Assembly (NCBI RefSeq): GCF_006517175.1 | Contig: NZ_CP041186.1 | Location: 7,743,501 to 7,807,500, forward strand | From: Persicimonas caeni | GTDB taxonomy: Bacteria; Myxococcota_A; Bradymonadia; Bradymonadales; Bradymonadaceae | DNA: 64,000 nt | Reading direction: 5' to 3' | Shown here: piece after piece, positions 46,982 through 54,462 of the stretch | Layout: every line of letters begins with the position of its first letter | How positions within the stretch are numbered: the stretch's first letter is position 1 | The notes under the pieces: generated by a model | Told to the model about the DNA's origin: nothing | Databases searched by the model: none | The model's input: the letters and a program-made list of their open reading frames with translations, nothing else | Position numbers and translations under genes: made by a program

Positions 46982-47140
46982 AACGGAAAGCCTGAAAGCT
47001 AGATGCGCGCCCACCCACCTCCATGGCGCGCGCAGCGCGCCGAGTCGACGCCCGGCACCGGTCACGGCGTCCGGCTCACCATCCAACACAAATGGCGAAA
47101 GCGCACAACCTGCCCGGGGCGCGCGGCGTCCTCGCCCGCC

Positions 47141-47225
47141 CTGGGGCGTCACCGCCCCAGCTTGGGTGTCTTTTGCAAGGCACACGCCTTGCCCAAACAC
47201 GTGCGGGGCCCAAGACGGACCCCGC
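47141..47225. repeat. Cluster of three adjacent hairpins
   Basis: CTGGGGCG-TCAC-CGCCCCAG (47141-47160), GCAAGG-CACACG-CCTTGC (47175-47192) and GCGGGG-11 nt-CCCCGC (47203-47225). All stems are perfect. None is followed by a U-tract. Confidence 0.6.
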
Positions 47226-47302
47226 GACGACGAGGTGCCAGACACTGTGTTGTGGTCGGCGAACCCGTCCATCGAGGCCCAAGAAGTGGGTTAACGGTGA
47301 GG

Positions 47303-47565
47303 TGTCAGGCACCGTGTTGTGCGGCCGTGATCGTCCTCGTGATCGTGATCGTGATCGGCCGTTTGTCTCGCCGCGAACAACAACCGCCGATCACGACGAC
47401 GATCACGATCACAATCACGGAGCCGTCGACGCGATGTCAGGCGCCGTGTTGTGCGGCCGTGATCGTCGTCGTGATCGTGATCGTGATCGGCCGTTTGTCT
47501 CGCCGCGAACAACAACCGCCGATCACGACGACGATCACGATCACGATCACGGAGCCGTCGACGCG
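47303..47565. repeat. Two-copy 132-bp tandem repeat with GATC-rich inverted arms
   Basis: Copies start at 47303 and 47435 (TGTCAGGC...). Each has a left arm made of CGTGATCGT-type triplets and a right arm of CGATCACGA-type triplets, about 34 bp each, which are near-perfect inverted repeats around a 27-nt centre with GTTTGTCTCGCCGCG. Arms of copy 2: 47458-47491 and 47519-47552. The two copies contain about 15 GATC sites. Confidence 0.8.
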
Positions 47566-47745
47566 GAGCGGCTACTTGCTGCCCGCGGAGCCCTCGCCGG
47601 TGCAGCCCCAAGGCTCGCCTTGGGGTCGGGCCGGGGAAAGGGGGAGGTATGCCATTGCCGGGGCGTTGAGTCACCCCGGCGGTCTCGAACGGCCTCGTCA
47701 CCCCTGGACGGGCGATCGCTGATCGAACCTGGGGGTGGCCCAAGG

Positions 47746-48050
47746 AGTGACCGACGCGCGTTTTACATTTGTAAAACCCGTATCGGAGCGGCCGACGGGC
47801 GTCTTGCGGAGTGCAAGATACGCGTCGGTCACTCCGATGGGCACGTCGCCCCATGTGCACGCGTGTCGGTCGCTCCCGGGCGAGTACACACCTGCGAAGT
47901 CGCCCGTCGGAGCGACCGACGCGGCCCTCCACATTCGTACAACGCCCGTCGGAGCGACCGAGGCGGCCCTCCACATTCGTACAACGGCCATCGGAACGAC
48001 CGAGGCGCCTTTTGCGCCAGAAAAACGCCCGTCGGTCGCTCCGACGGGCG
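47746..48050. repeat. Regular hairpin array, eight units at 41-42 bp spacing
   Basis: Each unit has the small hairpin CGTCGG-N5-CCGACG or a close variant; the 5-nt loop is AGCGA or its complement TCGCT. Loops begin at 47746, 47787, 47829, 47870, 47911, 47953, 47995 and 48036, so spacing is 41 or 42. Intervals of 24-25 bp between units differ in sequence but each can fold into its own hairpin with a loop of about four to six bases. The last unit is extended (CGCCCGTCGG-TCGCT-CCGACGGGCG, 48026-48050) and on the minus strand is followed by TTTTT like a terminator. Confidence 0.8.
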
Positions 48051-48262
48051 TTGGCCGCCTCCCGGCAATCTGGTAGGCTCGGGCTATTCCGCAATTTGTC
48101 GTGCAGGGCGTCTCTAGTCGCGTGTGGAGCCGGGGCTGCGAATTCGGCCGGAGTGAGCCAGCCCCCGAGCTTCCGTGGTGTGAACGCACCCCGCCCCCTC
48201 TCGTGCGGAGTGGTACTTGCTGATTCTGACCAGACAATGACTACGATTAGGAGGGACACCCC

Positions 48263-49021
48263 ATGAGTAACGGAAATCAAATCACCCAGACTGTGCGCAA
48301 CATGGTCGGCTGGGGCCGAACTGTGATCGCGTCGGTCGACGCCCACCACGAGCCCGTCTCGACGGCGCTCGACGGACAGTCCAACCTGTCCGCCGCCGAG
48401 TGGGACAAGTGGCTGCGCGGGCTGCGCAATGCCCTGGCCCACGCAACCGACGATCTGCTCACGAAGGCCGGCGTGCTGGCGCGTGAGCGCGGCGACGACA
48501 TCGCCTTGCGCGAGGCGCGCGACCAGGCCCAGGGCAAGGCGTTCGGCGAGGTCGTTCGCACCCGCGGCCTGCTCGACGCCATCGACTCCAGCCAGAGCCG
48601 TCGCTACGGCCTGGAAGGCTCCACTCCGGAGACCGCCGACGACCTGGTGATCTTTGGAAACAACGCCATTGCAGGATTGCGCGGTGCCGACGAGACGCTC
48701 GAAGGGATGGGCGTGTCGGTGCAAACCGGCGTGTTGGCCGACGAGCTCGAGCCGGCGATCGCCGAGCTCGCCTCGCGCATCGAGGATCTTCGTCGCGAGG
48801 AGAAGGAAGCCGACGCCGCCTTGGTCGCCCGCGACCGGGCGATCGCGCACTGGCGCAAGACCTACCGGTCGGTGGCCAATATGCTCGTCGGCGCCTTCGA
48901 GATGGCCGGCGAGAACGAGCTCGCCGAGCGCGTGCGCCCGACTGTGCGGCGCACGGCCGGAGTCGAGAACCCGCCCGCGGCCGACGAACCGGTCGACAAC
49001 CCCGAGCCGGTCGAAGCCTGA
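48263..49021 (+). CDS. Helical protein of unknown function
   Basis: 252 residues, soluble, predicted almost all alpha-helical (Ala/Glu/Arg/Asp-rich), with a Pro/Glu tail. Start ATG 48263 follows AGGAGG eight bases upstream, a strong site. No signal peptide or known motif. Segments such as AELASRIEDLRREEKEADAA suggest coiled coil. It is the first gene to the right of the hairpin array. I cannot name a family. Confidence 0.72.
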   Translation: MSNGNQITQTVRNMVGWGRTVIASVDAHHEPVSTALDGQSNLSAAEWDKWLRGLRNALAHATDDLLTKAGVLARERGDDIALREARDQAQGKAFGEVVRTRGLLDAIDSSQSRRYGLEGSTPETADDLVIFGNNAIAGLRGADETLEGMGVSVQTGVLADELEPAIAELASRIEDLRREEKEADAALVARDRAIAHWRKTYRSVANMLVGAFEMAGENELAERVRPTVRRTAGVENPPAADEPVDNPEPVEA

Positions 49022-49118
49022 CCGGCCTCGCCTCCCTGGCCCAATCTCATTGGCCTAATCATTGGGCCAAACAAGCGTCGAGCCTCTCCGGCCGGCTCGA
49101 CGCCGCTTAAGAATTCAG

Positions 49119-49257
49119 TGCGGGGGCATCTCAAGAATTCGGTGCGAGGGCATCTTGCCCTCGTATACGAGAGCAGGGATGGACTCGCTCCAAAAAACAT
49201 CGGTGCGGGGGCATCTTGCCCTCGTGTGCGAGAGCAGGAATGCACTCGCTCCGAATT
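49119..49257. repeat. Dispersed intergenic repeat, copies 2a-2c
   Basis: A partial unit (GTGCGGGGGCATCTC, from 49119) and two fuller units of about 56 bp (49139-49196 and 49202-49257) with GCATCTTGCCCTCGT, CGAGAGCAGG and ACTCGCTCC in the same order. It lies at the 3' end of murD. Copies are about 85 percent alike by eye. Confidence 0.7.
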
Positions 49258-50653
49258 AGGACAATCCCCGTACAATCTGTTGGAACACGTCCCCGCGGTG
49301 GGCGTAACTGTCGAACATGTCGAAGCTCGAGCACGCCGGGCTCAGACTGACGGTGCCGTCGGGTTTGGCGAGCTTGTAGGCCTTTTCGACCGCCTCCTGC
49401 ATCGAGTCGGCGGTGTAGATGTCGCGCTCGGGGTAGCCGGCGGCGAGCAGCTCGCTGCCGAGGCGCTCGCGGATCTCGCCGATGATGACGACCGGGGCCT
49501 CGCGTTCGCGCAGGAAGTCGATGAGCTCGATAAGCTGGAGGCCTTTGTCGACCCCGCCGACGATGGCGACCAGGTCGCCCTCGAGGCTGCGCAGCCCGGC
49601 GAGCGCGGCGTGGACGTTGGTGGCCTTCGAGTCGTCGTAGAACTGTACGCCGTCGACCGCGCCGACGTACTCCATGCGGTGCGGCAGGGCTTTGAAGCTC
49701 GTGGCCGCGTCGGCGACTTCGTCGAGCGACACGCCCACCGACAGGGCCAGCCCCGCGGCGCACATCAGGTTGAGCATATTGTGGGCGCCCGCGATGGGGA
49801 GCCCGGCGACGCTCGGCAGCCACTGGGTGGCCTCGCCGCCGTCGAGGCGCGCCCACAGGCTGCCGTCGGCGAGCCAGAGGGTGTCGTCGGCCTCTTCGTC
49901 CGAGTTCTCGTCGGCCGCCTCGACGACCTCCTCGGAGAGCCCGTAGACGACCGCCCTCCCCTCGTAGCCGTGCTGCCAGCTTCGGATATGCTCGTCCTCG
50001 GCGTTGAACACGCCCCAACTCGCCGCGCCCGCGTTCTGCATGACCTGGCGTTTGGCGCCGACGTACTCGTCGTAGTTGTCGAAGTAGTCGAGGTGGTCGA
50101 AGGCGATATTGGTCAGGCCGAAGGCGTGGGGGGCGAATTGGTGGGTCGTCCACAGTTGGAACGCGCTGACCTCGGCGACGATGACCCCGTCGCTCGACAC
50201 CTCGTCGACGAGCGCGCACAGCGGCGTGCCCAGGTTGCCGCCGACAACACACTCGACGCCGGCGTGCTCGAGAATATGGCCCACGAGCACGGTGGTGGTG
50301 CTCTTTCCGTCGGTGCCCGTGATGGCCAGGATGCGCGCGTCGGTGGCCGCGTAGGCCAGCTCGATCTCGGAGATAGCGGGCACGTCGCGCCCGCGAAGCT
50401 CCTCGAAGACCGCCAGGTTCGGCTTGAGCCCCGGCGAGACGACCACGACCTCGGCGTCGCCCACGATATTGCCGCCGCCGACGAGCTCGACGCCGTCGTC
50501 GAGCTGCCCGGCCACGTCGCCCATTTCGTCGAGCGTGCGCGTATCGCTGGCAATGACCTTCTTGCCCCTTTTGGCGAGCAGGTTCGCCGCCGCGACCCCA
50601 CTTCGGCCCATGCCGAAGACGGCGAAGTTGTCGTAGTCGAGCCAATTTTTCAT
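49256..50653 (-). CDS. murD: UDP-N-acetylmuramoylalanine--D-glutamate ligase
   Basis: 465 residues from ATG 50653 (GGGAG upstream; TTG 50656 also possible). Adds D-Glu to the peptidoglycan precursor in the cytoplasm. N-terminal nucleotide-binding start FAVFGMGRSGVAAANLL, ATP P-loop GTDGKSTTT (about 111), DDSKATN, and the C-terminal SPACSSFDMFDSYAHRG. Length and motifs fit MurD. It lies downstream of murC on the minus strand, but the rest of the usual cell-wall cluster (murG, murE, mraY, ftsW) is not here. An acidic insert (AADENSDEEADD) is unusual. Confidence 0.95.
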   Translation of the reverse strand: MKNWLDYDNFAVFGMGRSGVAAANLLAKRGKKVIASDTRTLDEMGDVAGQLDDGVELVGGGNIVGDAEVVVVSPGLKPNLAVFEELRGRDVPAISEIELAYAATDARILAITGTDGKSTTTVLVGHILEHAGVECVVGGNLGTPLCALVDEVSSDGVIVAEVSAFQLWTTHQFAPHAFGLTNIAFDHLDYFDNYDEYVGAKRQVMQNAGAASWGVFNAEDEHIRSWQHGYEGRAVVYGLSEEVVEAADENSDEEADDTLWLADGSLWARLDGGEATQWLPSVAGLPIAGAHNMLNLMCAAGLALSVGVSLDEVADAATSFKALPHRMEYVGAVDGVQFYDDSKATNVHAALAGLRSLEGDLVAIVGGVDKGLQLIELIDFLREREAPVVIIGEIRERLGSELLAAGYPERDIYTADSMQEAVEKAYKLAKPDGTVSLSPACSSFDMFDSYAHRGDVFQQIVRGLS

Positions 50654-50697
50654 CAATCACTCCCAAACAGCCAAAGCAGGCTGTCGCAAAAACCCTT

Positions 50698-50747
50698 GGA
50701 GGCAGGGCATCTTGCCCTGCTACCAGCGCTGGAAGCGCTGCCTCCAA
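50698..50747. repeat. Dispersed intergenic repeat, copy 3
   Basis: GGAGGCAGGGCATCTTGCCC then CTACCAGCGCTGGAAGCG and CTGCCTCC: a large imperfect palindrome with the GGGCATCTTGCCC core, between murC and murD. Confidence 0.65.
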
Positions 50748-50776
50748 AGGCCGCCGGCCTTCAAGCAGTCCCGAAA

Positions 50777-50806
50777 CCCCTAAACCCCTAAACCCCTAAA
50801 CCCCCC
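50777..50806. repeat. Octamer tandem repeat CCCCTAAA
   Basis: About 3.75 copies of CCCCTAAA directly at the 3' end of murC. It resembles telomere repeats by chance only. Confidence 0.8.
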
Positions 50807-52255
50807 TCACTCATTATCCGACGCCTCCGCAAACGGCCCACTCACCTTCGGCTGGTCCGGCCCCGGCCCCTTCGACTGCGCCCGGCGCGTCACCTCGGCC
50901 AAAAACTCGTCGGCCATGCGGAAGAAGTCGTCGCCGCCAAAGAAGATGACCTTGTCGCCCGGCTCGACGACCTCGTACAGGTAGTCGTTGATGGTGCTCT
51001 GATTCTCGATGTAGGTGCACTTCAGCCCGTTCTCGCGGATGCGCTCGACCACGGTCATCGTGTCGATGCCCGGGATCGGGTCCTCTTCGGCGGCGTACAT
51101 CTTGGTGATGATCACCTCGTCGCTGCCCTCGAAGGCCTTGCCGTACTGCTCTTGCAGGTACTTGATGAGGGTGTAGCGATACGGCTTGAACACGCTGATG
51201 ATGCGCCCGTCGACGAGCTCCTGGGCGGACTCGAGCACCTTGCGCATGCACGTCGGGTGGCTGTTGTAGTCCTTGACGATGGTCACCCCGCCGCCCGAGG
51301 CGATGGTGAAGCGGTTCTCCATGCCCGAATAGGTCTTGAGCGCCTCGCGGATGGGCTCGACGCCCACGCCGAGTCGGCGGGCGACGGCGATGGCGCCCAT
51401 GGCGTTGACCACGTTGTAGCGGCCCGGGAGGTTGAGCTCGAGGGGGCCGAGGGACTCGTTGCGGTGGAACGCCTCGAACTCGATGGGCAGCTGGCCGGGG
51501 CCGAGGAGCTTTCCGTGGAACTCGGCGCGGTGCTCGACGGCGTAGCCGGTCGGGCGAAGGCCCACGATCTCGCAGAAGCGGCGGTTGCCGTCGCAGTCGA
51601 GGTTGACGAACGCCTCTTTGAGCCGCTCGTTCGACTCCATGAAGTCGACCATGTTGGCGATGATGTCGTCGAGGCCGTCGTAGTAGTTGAGGTGGTCGAG
51701 CTCGAGGAAATTGCACACCACGTAGTCGGGCTTGATGTTCAGGTGCGACCCGTCGCTCTCGTCGACCTCGACGACCATGATCTTGCTGTCGCCGGCGTCG
51801 CGCGCGTTGGTCTCGAAGTTGTTGAGCATCCCGCCGATGATAAAGCCCGGCTCGAGGCCGGCGCACTCGAGGATCCAGGCGATCATGCTCGACACGGTGC
51901 CCTTGCCGTGGGTGCCGGTGACCCCGACGGTCTTGTAGCCGTCGATGAGGTATTCGAGCACCTCGGAGCGGTGGACGACCTGCAGGCCGCGCTCTTTGGC
52001 GGCGACCAGCTCGACGTTGTGGTCGGGGATGGCCGTCGAGACGACGAGCACGTCGGCGCCGTCGATATTGGAGGCGTCGTGGCCGATGGTGACCTCGATG
52101 CCTTCGGCTTGGAGAGCGTCGGTGATCGAGCTCTGGCGCACGTCCGAGCCGCGCACGGCGAAGCCGCGCTGGTGCAGTACCCGGGCGACTCCGGAGACGC
52201 CGATGCCCCCGATGCCCAGCATGTGAATCTGTGTATCTTCTGCGAACTCTACCAT
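50807..52255 (-). CDS. murC: UDP-N-acetylmuramate--L-alanine ligase-like enzyme (MurC/Mpl type) with variant motifs
   Basis: 482 residues from ATG 52255 (AAGGA six bases upstream). Adds the first residue (L-Ala) to UDP-MurNAc. N-terminal MLGIGGIGVSGVARVL and VDESDGSHL match MurC. Three motifs differ from the classic enzyme: the P-loop is GTHGKGT (usual GTHGKTT), the His-His segment is DYNSHPT (usual DDYGHHPTE), and FKPYRYT replaces FQPHRYT. It sits upstream of murD, which argues for the MurC role, but Mpl-like ligases are an alternative. The C-terminus ends in a Pro/Lys tail. Confidence 0.85.
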   Translation of the reverse strand: MVEFAEDTQIHMLGIGGIGVSGVARVLHQRGFAVRGSDVRQSSITDALQAEGIEVTIGHDASNIDGADVLVVSTAIPDHNVELVAAKERGLQVVHRSEVLEYLIDGYKTVGVTGTHGKGTVSSMIAWILECAGLEPGFIIGGMLNNFETNARDAGDSKIMVVEVDESDGSHLNIKPDYVVCNFLELDHLNYYDGLDDIIANMVDFMESNERLKEAFVNLDCDGNRRFCEIVGLRPTGYAVEHRAEFHGKLLGPGQLPIEFEAFHRNESLGPLELNLPGRYNVVNAMGAIAVARRLGVGVEPIREALKTYSGMENRFTIASGGGVTIVKDYNSHPTCMRKVLESAQELVDGRIISVFKPYRYTLIKYLQEQYGKAFEGSDEVIITKMYAAEEDPIPGIDTMTVVERIRENGLKCTYIENQSTINDYLYEVVEPGDKVIFFGGDDFFRMADEFLAEVTRRAQSKGPGPDQPKVSGPFAEASDNE

Positions 52256-52453
52256 CACACGTCCTTATGTAGCGTTGGTTTCCAGGCCGCCTTTTAGCAC
52301 AACAGTCAAACGACACAAAGCTATGCCCCCTGTTGCAAATACGCGGCGCGTTGCGTTAAGTTTGCGCCGATTGGGTACGCAACCAGGAGGTGCCGACCTG
52401 CGACGCATTTGACGGCACCTCACGCAAATACAACGACAAGCCAAGTGACGACC

Positions 52454-53953
52454 ATGAAACAAAACGTGCAACGGATCGCCCTCGCCGGGCTGGCCATGAT
52501 TCTGAGCGGTGGCATCGTAGGCTGCCAGGAAGTCGACCAGCCGAAGACGACGCTGACCCAGAAGCAGTGGCAGGAGGTCAAAGGCCACCTGCTCGACGAG
52601 CAGCCCGAGCCCGATTACCCCATCGGCGCCAAGTTCGGCGACAAGATCGAGCTGATCGGTTTCGACGTGAGCAAGCCGCTCGAGGCGGGCAAAAAGGCGA
52701 CCTTCACCTGGTACTGGAAGGCGCTCGATGACATCGAGGACAACTGGATGGTCTTCGTGCACTTTGACTCCTCGAAGCGCGCGTACCGCCAGAATCTCGA
52801 CCACCACCCGCTCGACGGGCTGTACCAGACGGGCCGCTGGAAAAAGGGCCAGATCATCGAGGACGTCCAGCACGTGACCCTCGACAAGAACTACCCGGCG
52901 GGTCAGGCCGTCCCCTACATCGGCTTCTTCAAGCAGAACCAGCGCCTGCCGATCGCCAACGACGTCAAGAAGACCGACGACCGTCGCGTCATCGGCCCGC
53001 CCCTGACCGTCAAGAACGCCGCGGACAAAGGCGGCGCCAAGTCGGGCAAGGCGAAGCTGCCGACCTACATGGTCCCCACCCACGACGACAAGGCCCTCGA
53101 GGGCTTCAAGGTCGACGGCAAGCTCGACGAGAAGGTCTGGGCCGACTCGAAGGCCATCGGCCTGCAGTCGTTCGGCGCGGCGCCGAACCTGAACACCAAG
53201 GTGCACGTCTTCCGCACCGACGACGCGCTGTACGTCGGCGCGGTGCTCCCCGACGAGAACGTGTGGAGCGAGCTGAAAGACCGCGACTCGAACACGTGGA
53301 CCGAAGAGGTCTTCGAGGTCTACATCGACAAAGACCGCGACGGCAAAGACTACATGGAGCTGCAGATCAACCCGCTGGGTACGATCTTCGACGCCCACTT
53401 CGCCCAGCGCCTCGGCCGCGGCAAAGGCAGCCGCAACGAGCAGATCGACCGCGCCAAGGCGTGGAATATGCAGGGCCTCGAGACCGCCGTGCACGTCGAC
53501 GGCACCGTCAACGACAAGTCTGACAAGGACAAGTCGTGGAGCGTCGAGATCAAGCTTCCCCTCGAGGGCATCCCCGGCGTCGACCGCGAGCCCAAAGACG
53601 GCGAGAACTGGGCGGTCAACTTCTACCGCTACGACCGCCCGGCCAAAGGCGACAAGCGCACCTACGCCTACGCGTGGTCGAAGCCCAACGGCGGCAGCTT
53701 CCACCAGGTCGAGCGCTTCGGCACGCTGCACTTTGGCGAGAAAACCGCGGTCACCAAGCGGGCCGAGGTCGCCAAGCAAGAGGCCAAGCAGGAAGCCAAG
53801 CAGGAAGCCCAGGCCGGCGACAAGCCGAGCCTGCGGCGCATCCGGAAGCCCAATATCGAGCAGATGCGCAAGCTCAAGATCAACCAACTCCGGCCCAAGT
53901 TGCCCAATCGCGCCATCACGCCCAAGAAGGGCGGCAACGAGGCCGGCGAATAA
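52454..53953 (+). CDS. Lipoprotein with CBM9-like (DOMON-type) domain
   Basis: 499 residues from ATG 52454. Signal peptide with lipobox GIVGC. Region about 40-190 is a beta-rich fold (KATFTWYWKALDDIEDNWMV). Region about 215-400 has the CBM9-like signature: VDGKLDEKVWADSK, VHVFRTDDALYVGAVLPDEN, EEVFEVYIDKDRDGKDY, YMELQINPLGTIFDAHF. In secreted proteins this domain binds carbohydrate or haem-like ligands. A basic Gln/Glu repeat (KQEAKQEAKQEAQ) precedes a basic tail. No catalytic domain, so a binding or scaffolding lipoprotein. A terminator follows. Confidence 0.82.
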   Translation: MKQNVQRIALAGLAMILSGGIVGCQEVDQPKTTLTQKQWQEVKGHLLDEQPEPDYPIGAKFGDKIELIGFDVSKPLEAGKKATFTWYWKALDDIEDNWMVFVHFDSSKRAYRQNLDHHPLDGLYQTGRWKKGQIIEDVQHVTLDKNYPAGQAVPYIGFFKQNQRLPIANDVKKTDDRRVIGPPLTVKNAADKGGAKSGKAKLPTYMVPTHDDKALEGFKVDGKLDEKVWADSKAIGLQSFGAAPNLNTKVHVFRTDDALYVGAVLPDENVWSELKDRDSNTWTEEVFEVYIDKDRDGKDYMELQINPLGTIFDAHFAQRLGRGKGSRNEQIDRAKAWNMQGLETAVHVDGTVNDKSDKDKSWSVEIKLPLEGIPGVDREPKDGENWAVNFYRYDRPAKGDKRTYAYAWSKPNGGSFHQVERFGTLHFGEKTAVTKRAEVAKQEAKQEAKQEAQAGDKPSLRRIRKPNIEQMRKLKINQLRPKLPNRAITPKKGGNEAGE

Positions 53954-53993
53954 GCGCCGCTCGATTTCCTGGCTAACAGGGTCCGGTTGAACC

Positions 53994-54037
53994 GAAGGGG
54001 CCTCGGCGTATGACGCCGAGGCCCCTTCACATTTTTG
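53994..54037 (+). terminator. Terminator of the CBM9-like lipoprotein gene
   Basis: Stem GAAGGGGCCTCGGCGT / ACGCCGAGGCCCCTTC (16 bp, perfect) with loop ATG, then ACATTTTT on the plus strand. Confidence 0.9.
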
Positions 54038-54129
54038 GGTCGTTCACGTACGTATATATATGGATACGTAGGACACTGTACGATGAGCTGCGAGAGCGCA
54101 GCTATAACCTCCGTAAGACAAGGCAGATC

Positions 54130-54327
54130 ATGGCAAGCGACAAACGCAAGCAGAGCCTCTACTTCCCTGAAGAGTATCTCGACGAAATTCGCGCCGAGTC
54201 GATAAGACAAGATCGCTCGATGTCCTGGATTGTGCAGAAGGCCTGGGAGATCGCGCGCGACAAGGTCAAGCAGTTCCCGTCGGCCAACGACTTCCTGCCG
54301 GGTGACGACGACGAAGAGGAAGCATAA
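54130..54327 (+). CDS. Small ribbon-helix-helix-like protein, TIGR04563-type
   Basis: 65 residues from ATG 54130. Pattern KRKQSLYFPEEYLDEIRAES, then QDRSMSWIVQKAWEIARDKV and an acidic tail. This is the pattern of a protein family typical of Myxococcota-like bacteria (TIGR04563); its fold is that of ribbon-helix-helix DNA binders, but function is not known. It is followed by a bidirectional terminator, so it is monocistronic. Confidence 0.82.
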   Translation: MASDKRKQSLYFPEEYLDEIRAESIRQDRSMSWIVQKAWEIARDKVKQFPSANDFLPGDDDEEEA

Positions 54328-54387
54328 GAGGCCCTCGGGCCAATTTGTTCGAGGCCTATCCGTCTGCGCTCGAGTTTTGTAGAACGC

Positions 54388-54426
54388 AAAAAAGCAGCCC
54401 TTCCGAAACCGGAGGGCTGCTTTTTT
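54388..54426. terminator. Bidirectional terminator after the RHH-like gene
   Basis: AAAAAAGCAGCCCT ... AGGGCTGCTTTTTT with a small bulged inner stem (CCG-AAA-CGG). U-tracts on both strands. Located between convergent genes. Confidence 0.88.
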
Positions 54427-54462
54427 GTGTCTTGGTGGGCCGTCGGCCTGGTGAGTTCGGCC

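Larger units (their letters stand above)
46773..48262. other. Gene-free region packed with structured repeats
   Basis: 1490 bp. From left to right: promoter-proximal DNA of the 43665-46772 gene, with a hairpin CAGCAC-TGTG-GTGCTG (46806-46821); CACCGGG-CTTGT-CCCGGTG (46963-46981); hairpins at 47141-47160, 47175-47192 and 47203-47225; GGTGYCAGRCAC-type REP motifs at 47234, 47301 and 47435; a 132-bp tandem repeat; the 41/42-bp hairpin array; and about 200 bp of unremarkable sequence before the next gene. Long open frames cross it, but they follow the repeats and show no protein family. Confidence 0.7.

Noticed and set aside
47303..47565. Replication origin because of dense GATC
   Set aside because: No DnaA boxes, no AT-rich unwinding region, and no dnaA, dnaN or parAB genes near.
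47746..48050. CRISPR array
   Set aside because: Repeat core is a 17-bp palindrome in both orientations, two neighbouring spacers are identical, and no cas gene is nearby.
47746..48050. Integron attC array
   Set aside because: No GTTRRRY core sites and no cassettes or integrase.
47023..48117. 364-codon plus-strand frame (and a 519-codon minus-strand frame, 47291-48850) through the repeat island
   Set aside because: The predicted peptides are only translations of the GATC repeats (Asp/His and Arg/Asp runs) and the hairpin array; no conserved domain, no clear start.
50777..50806. Telomere-like repeat suggesting a linear replicon end
   Set aside because: Only four copies of CCCCTAAA in the middle of a gene-dense chromosome segment.
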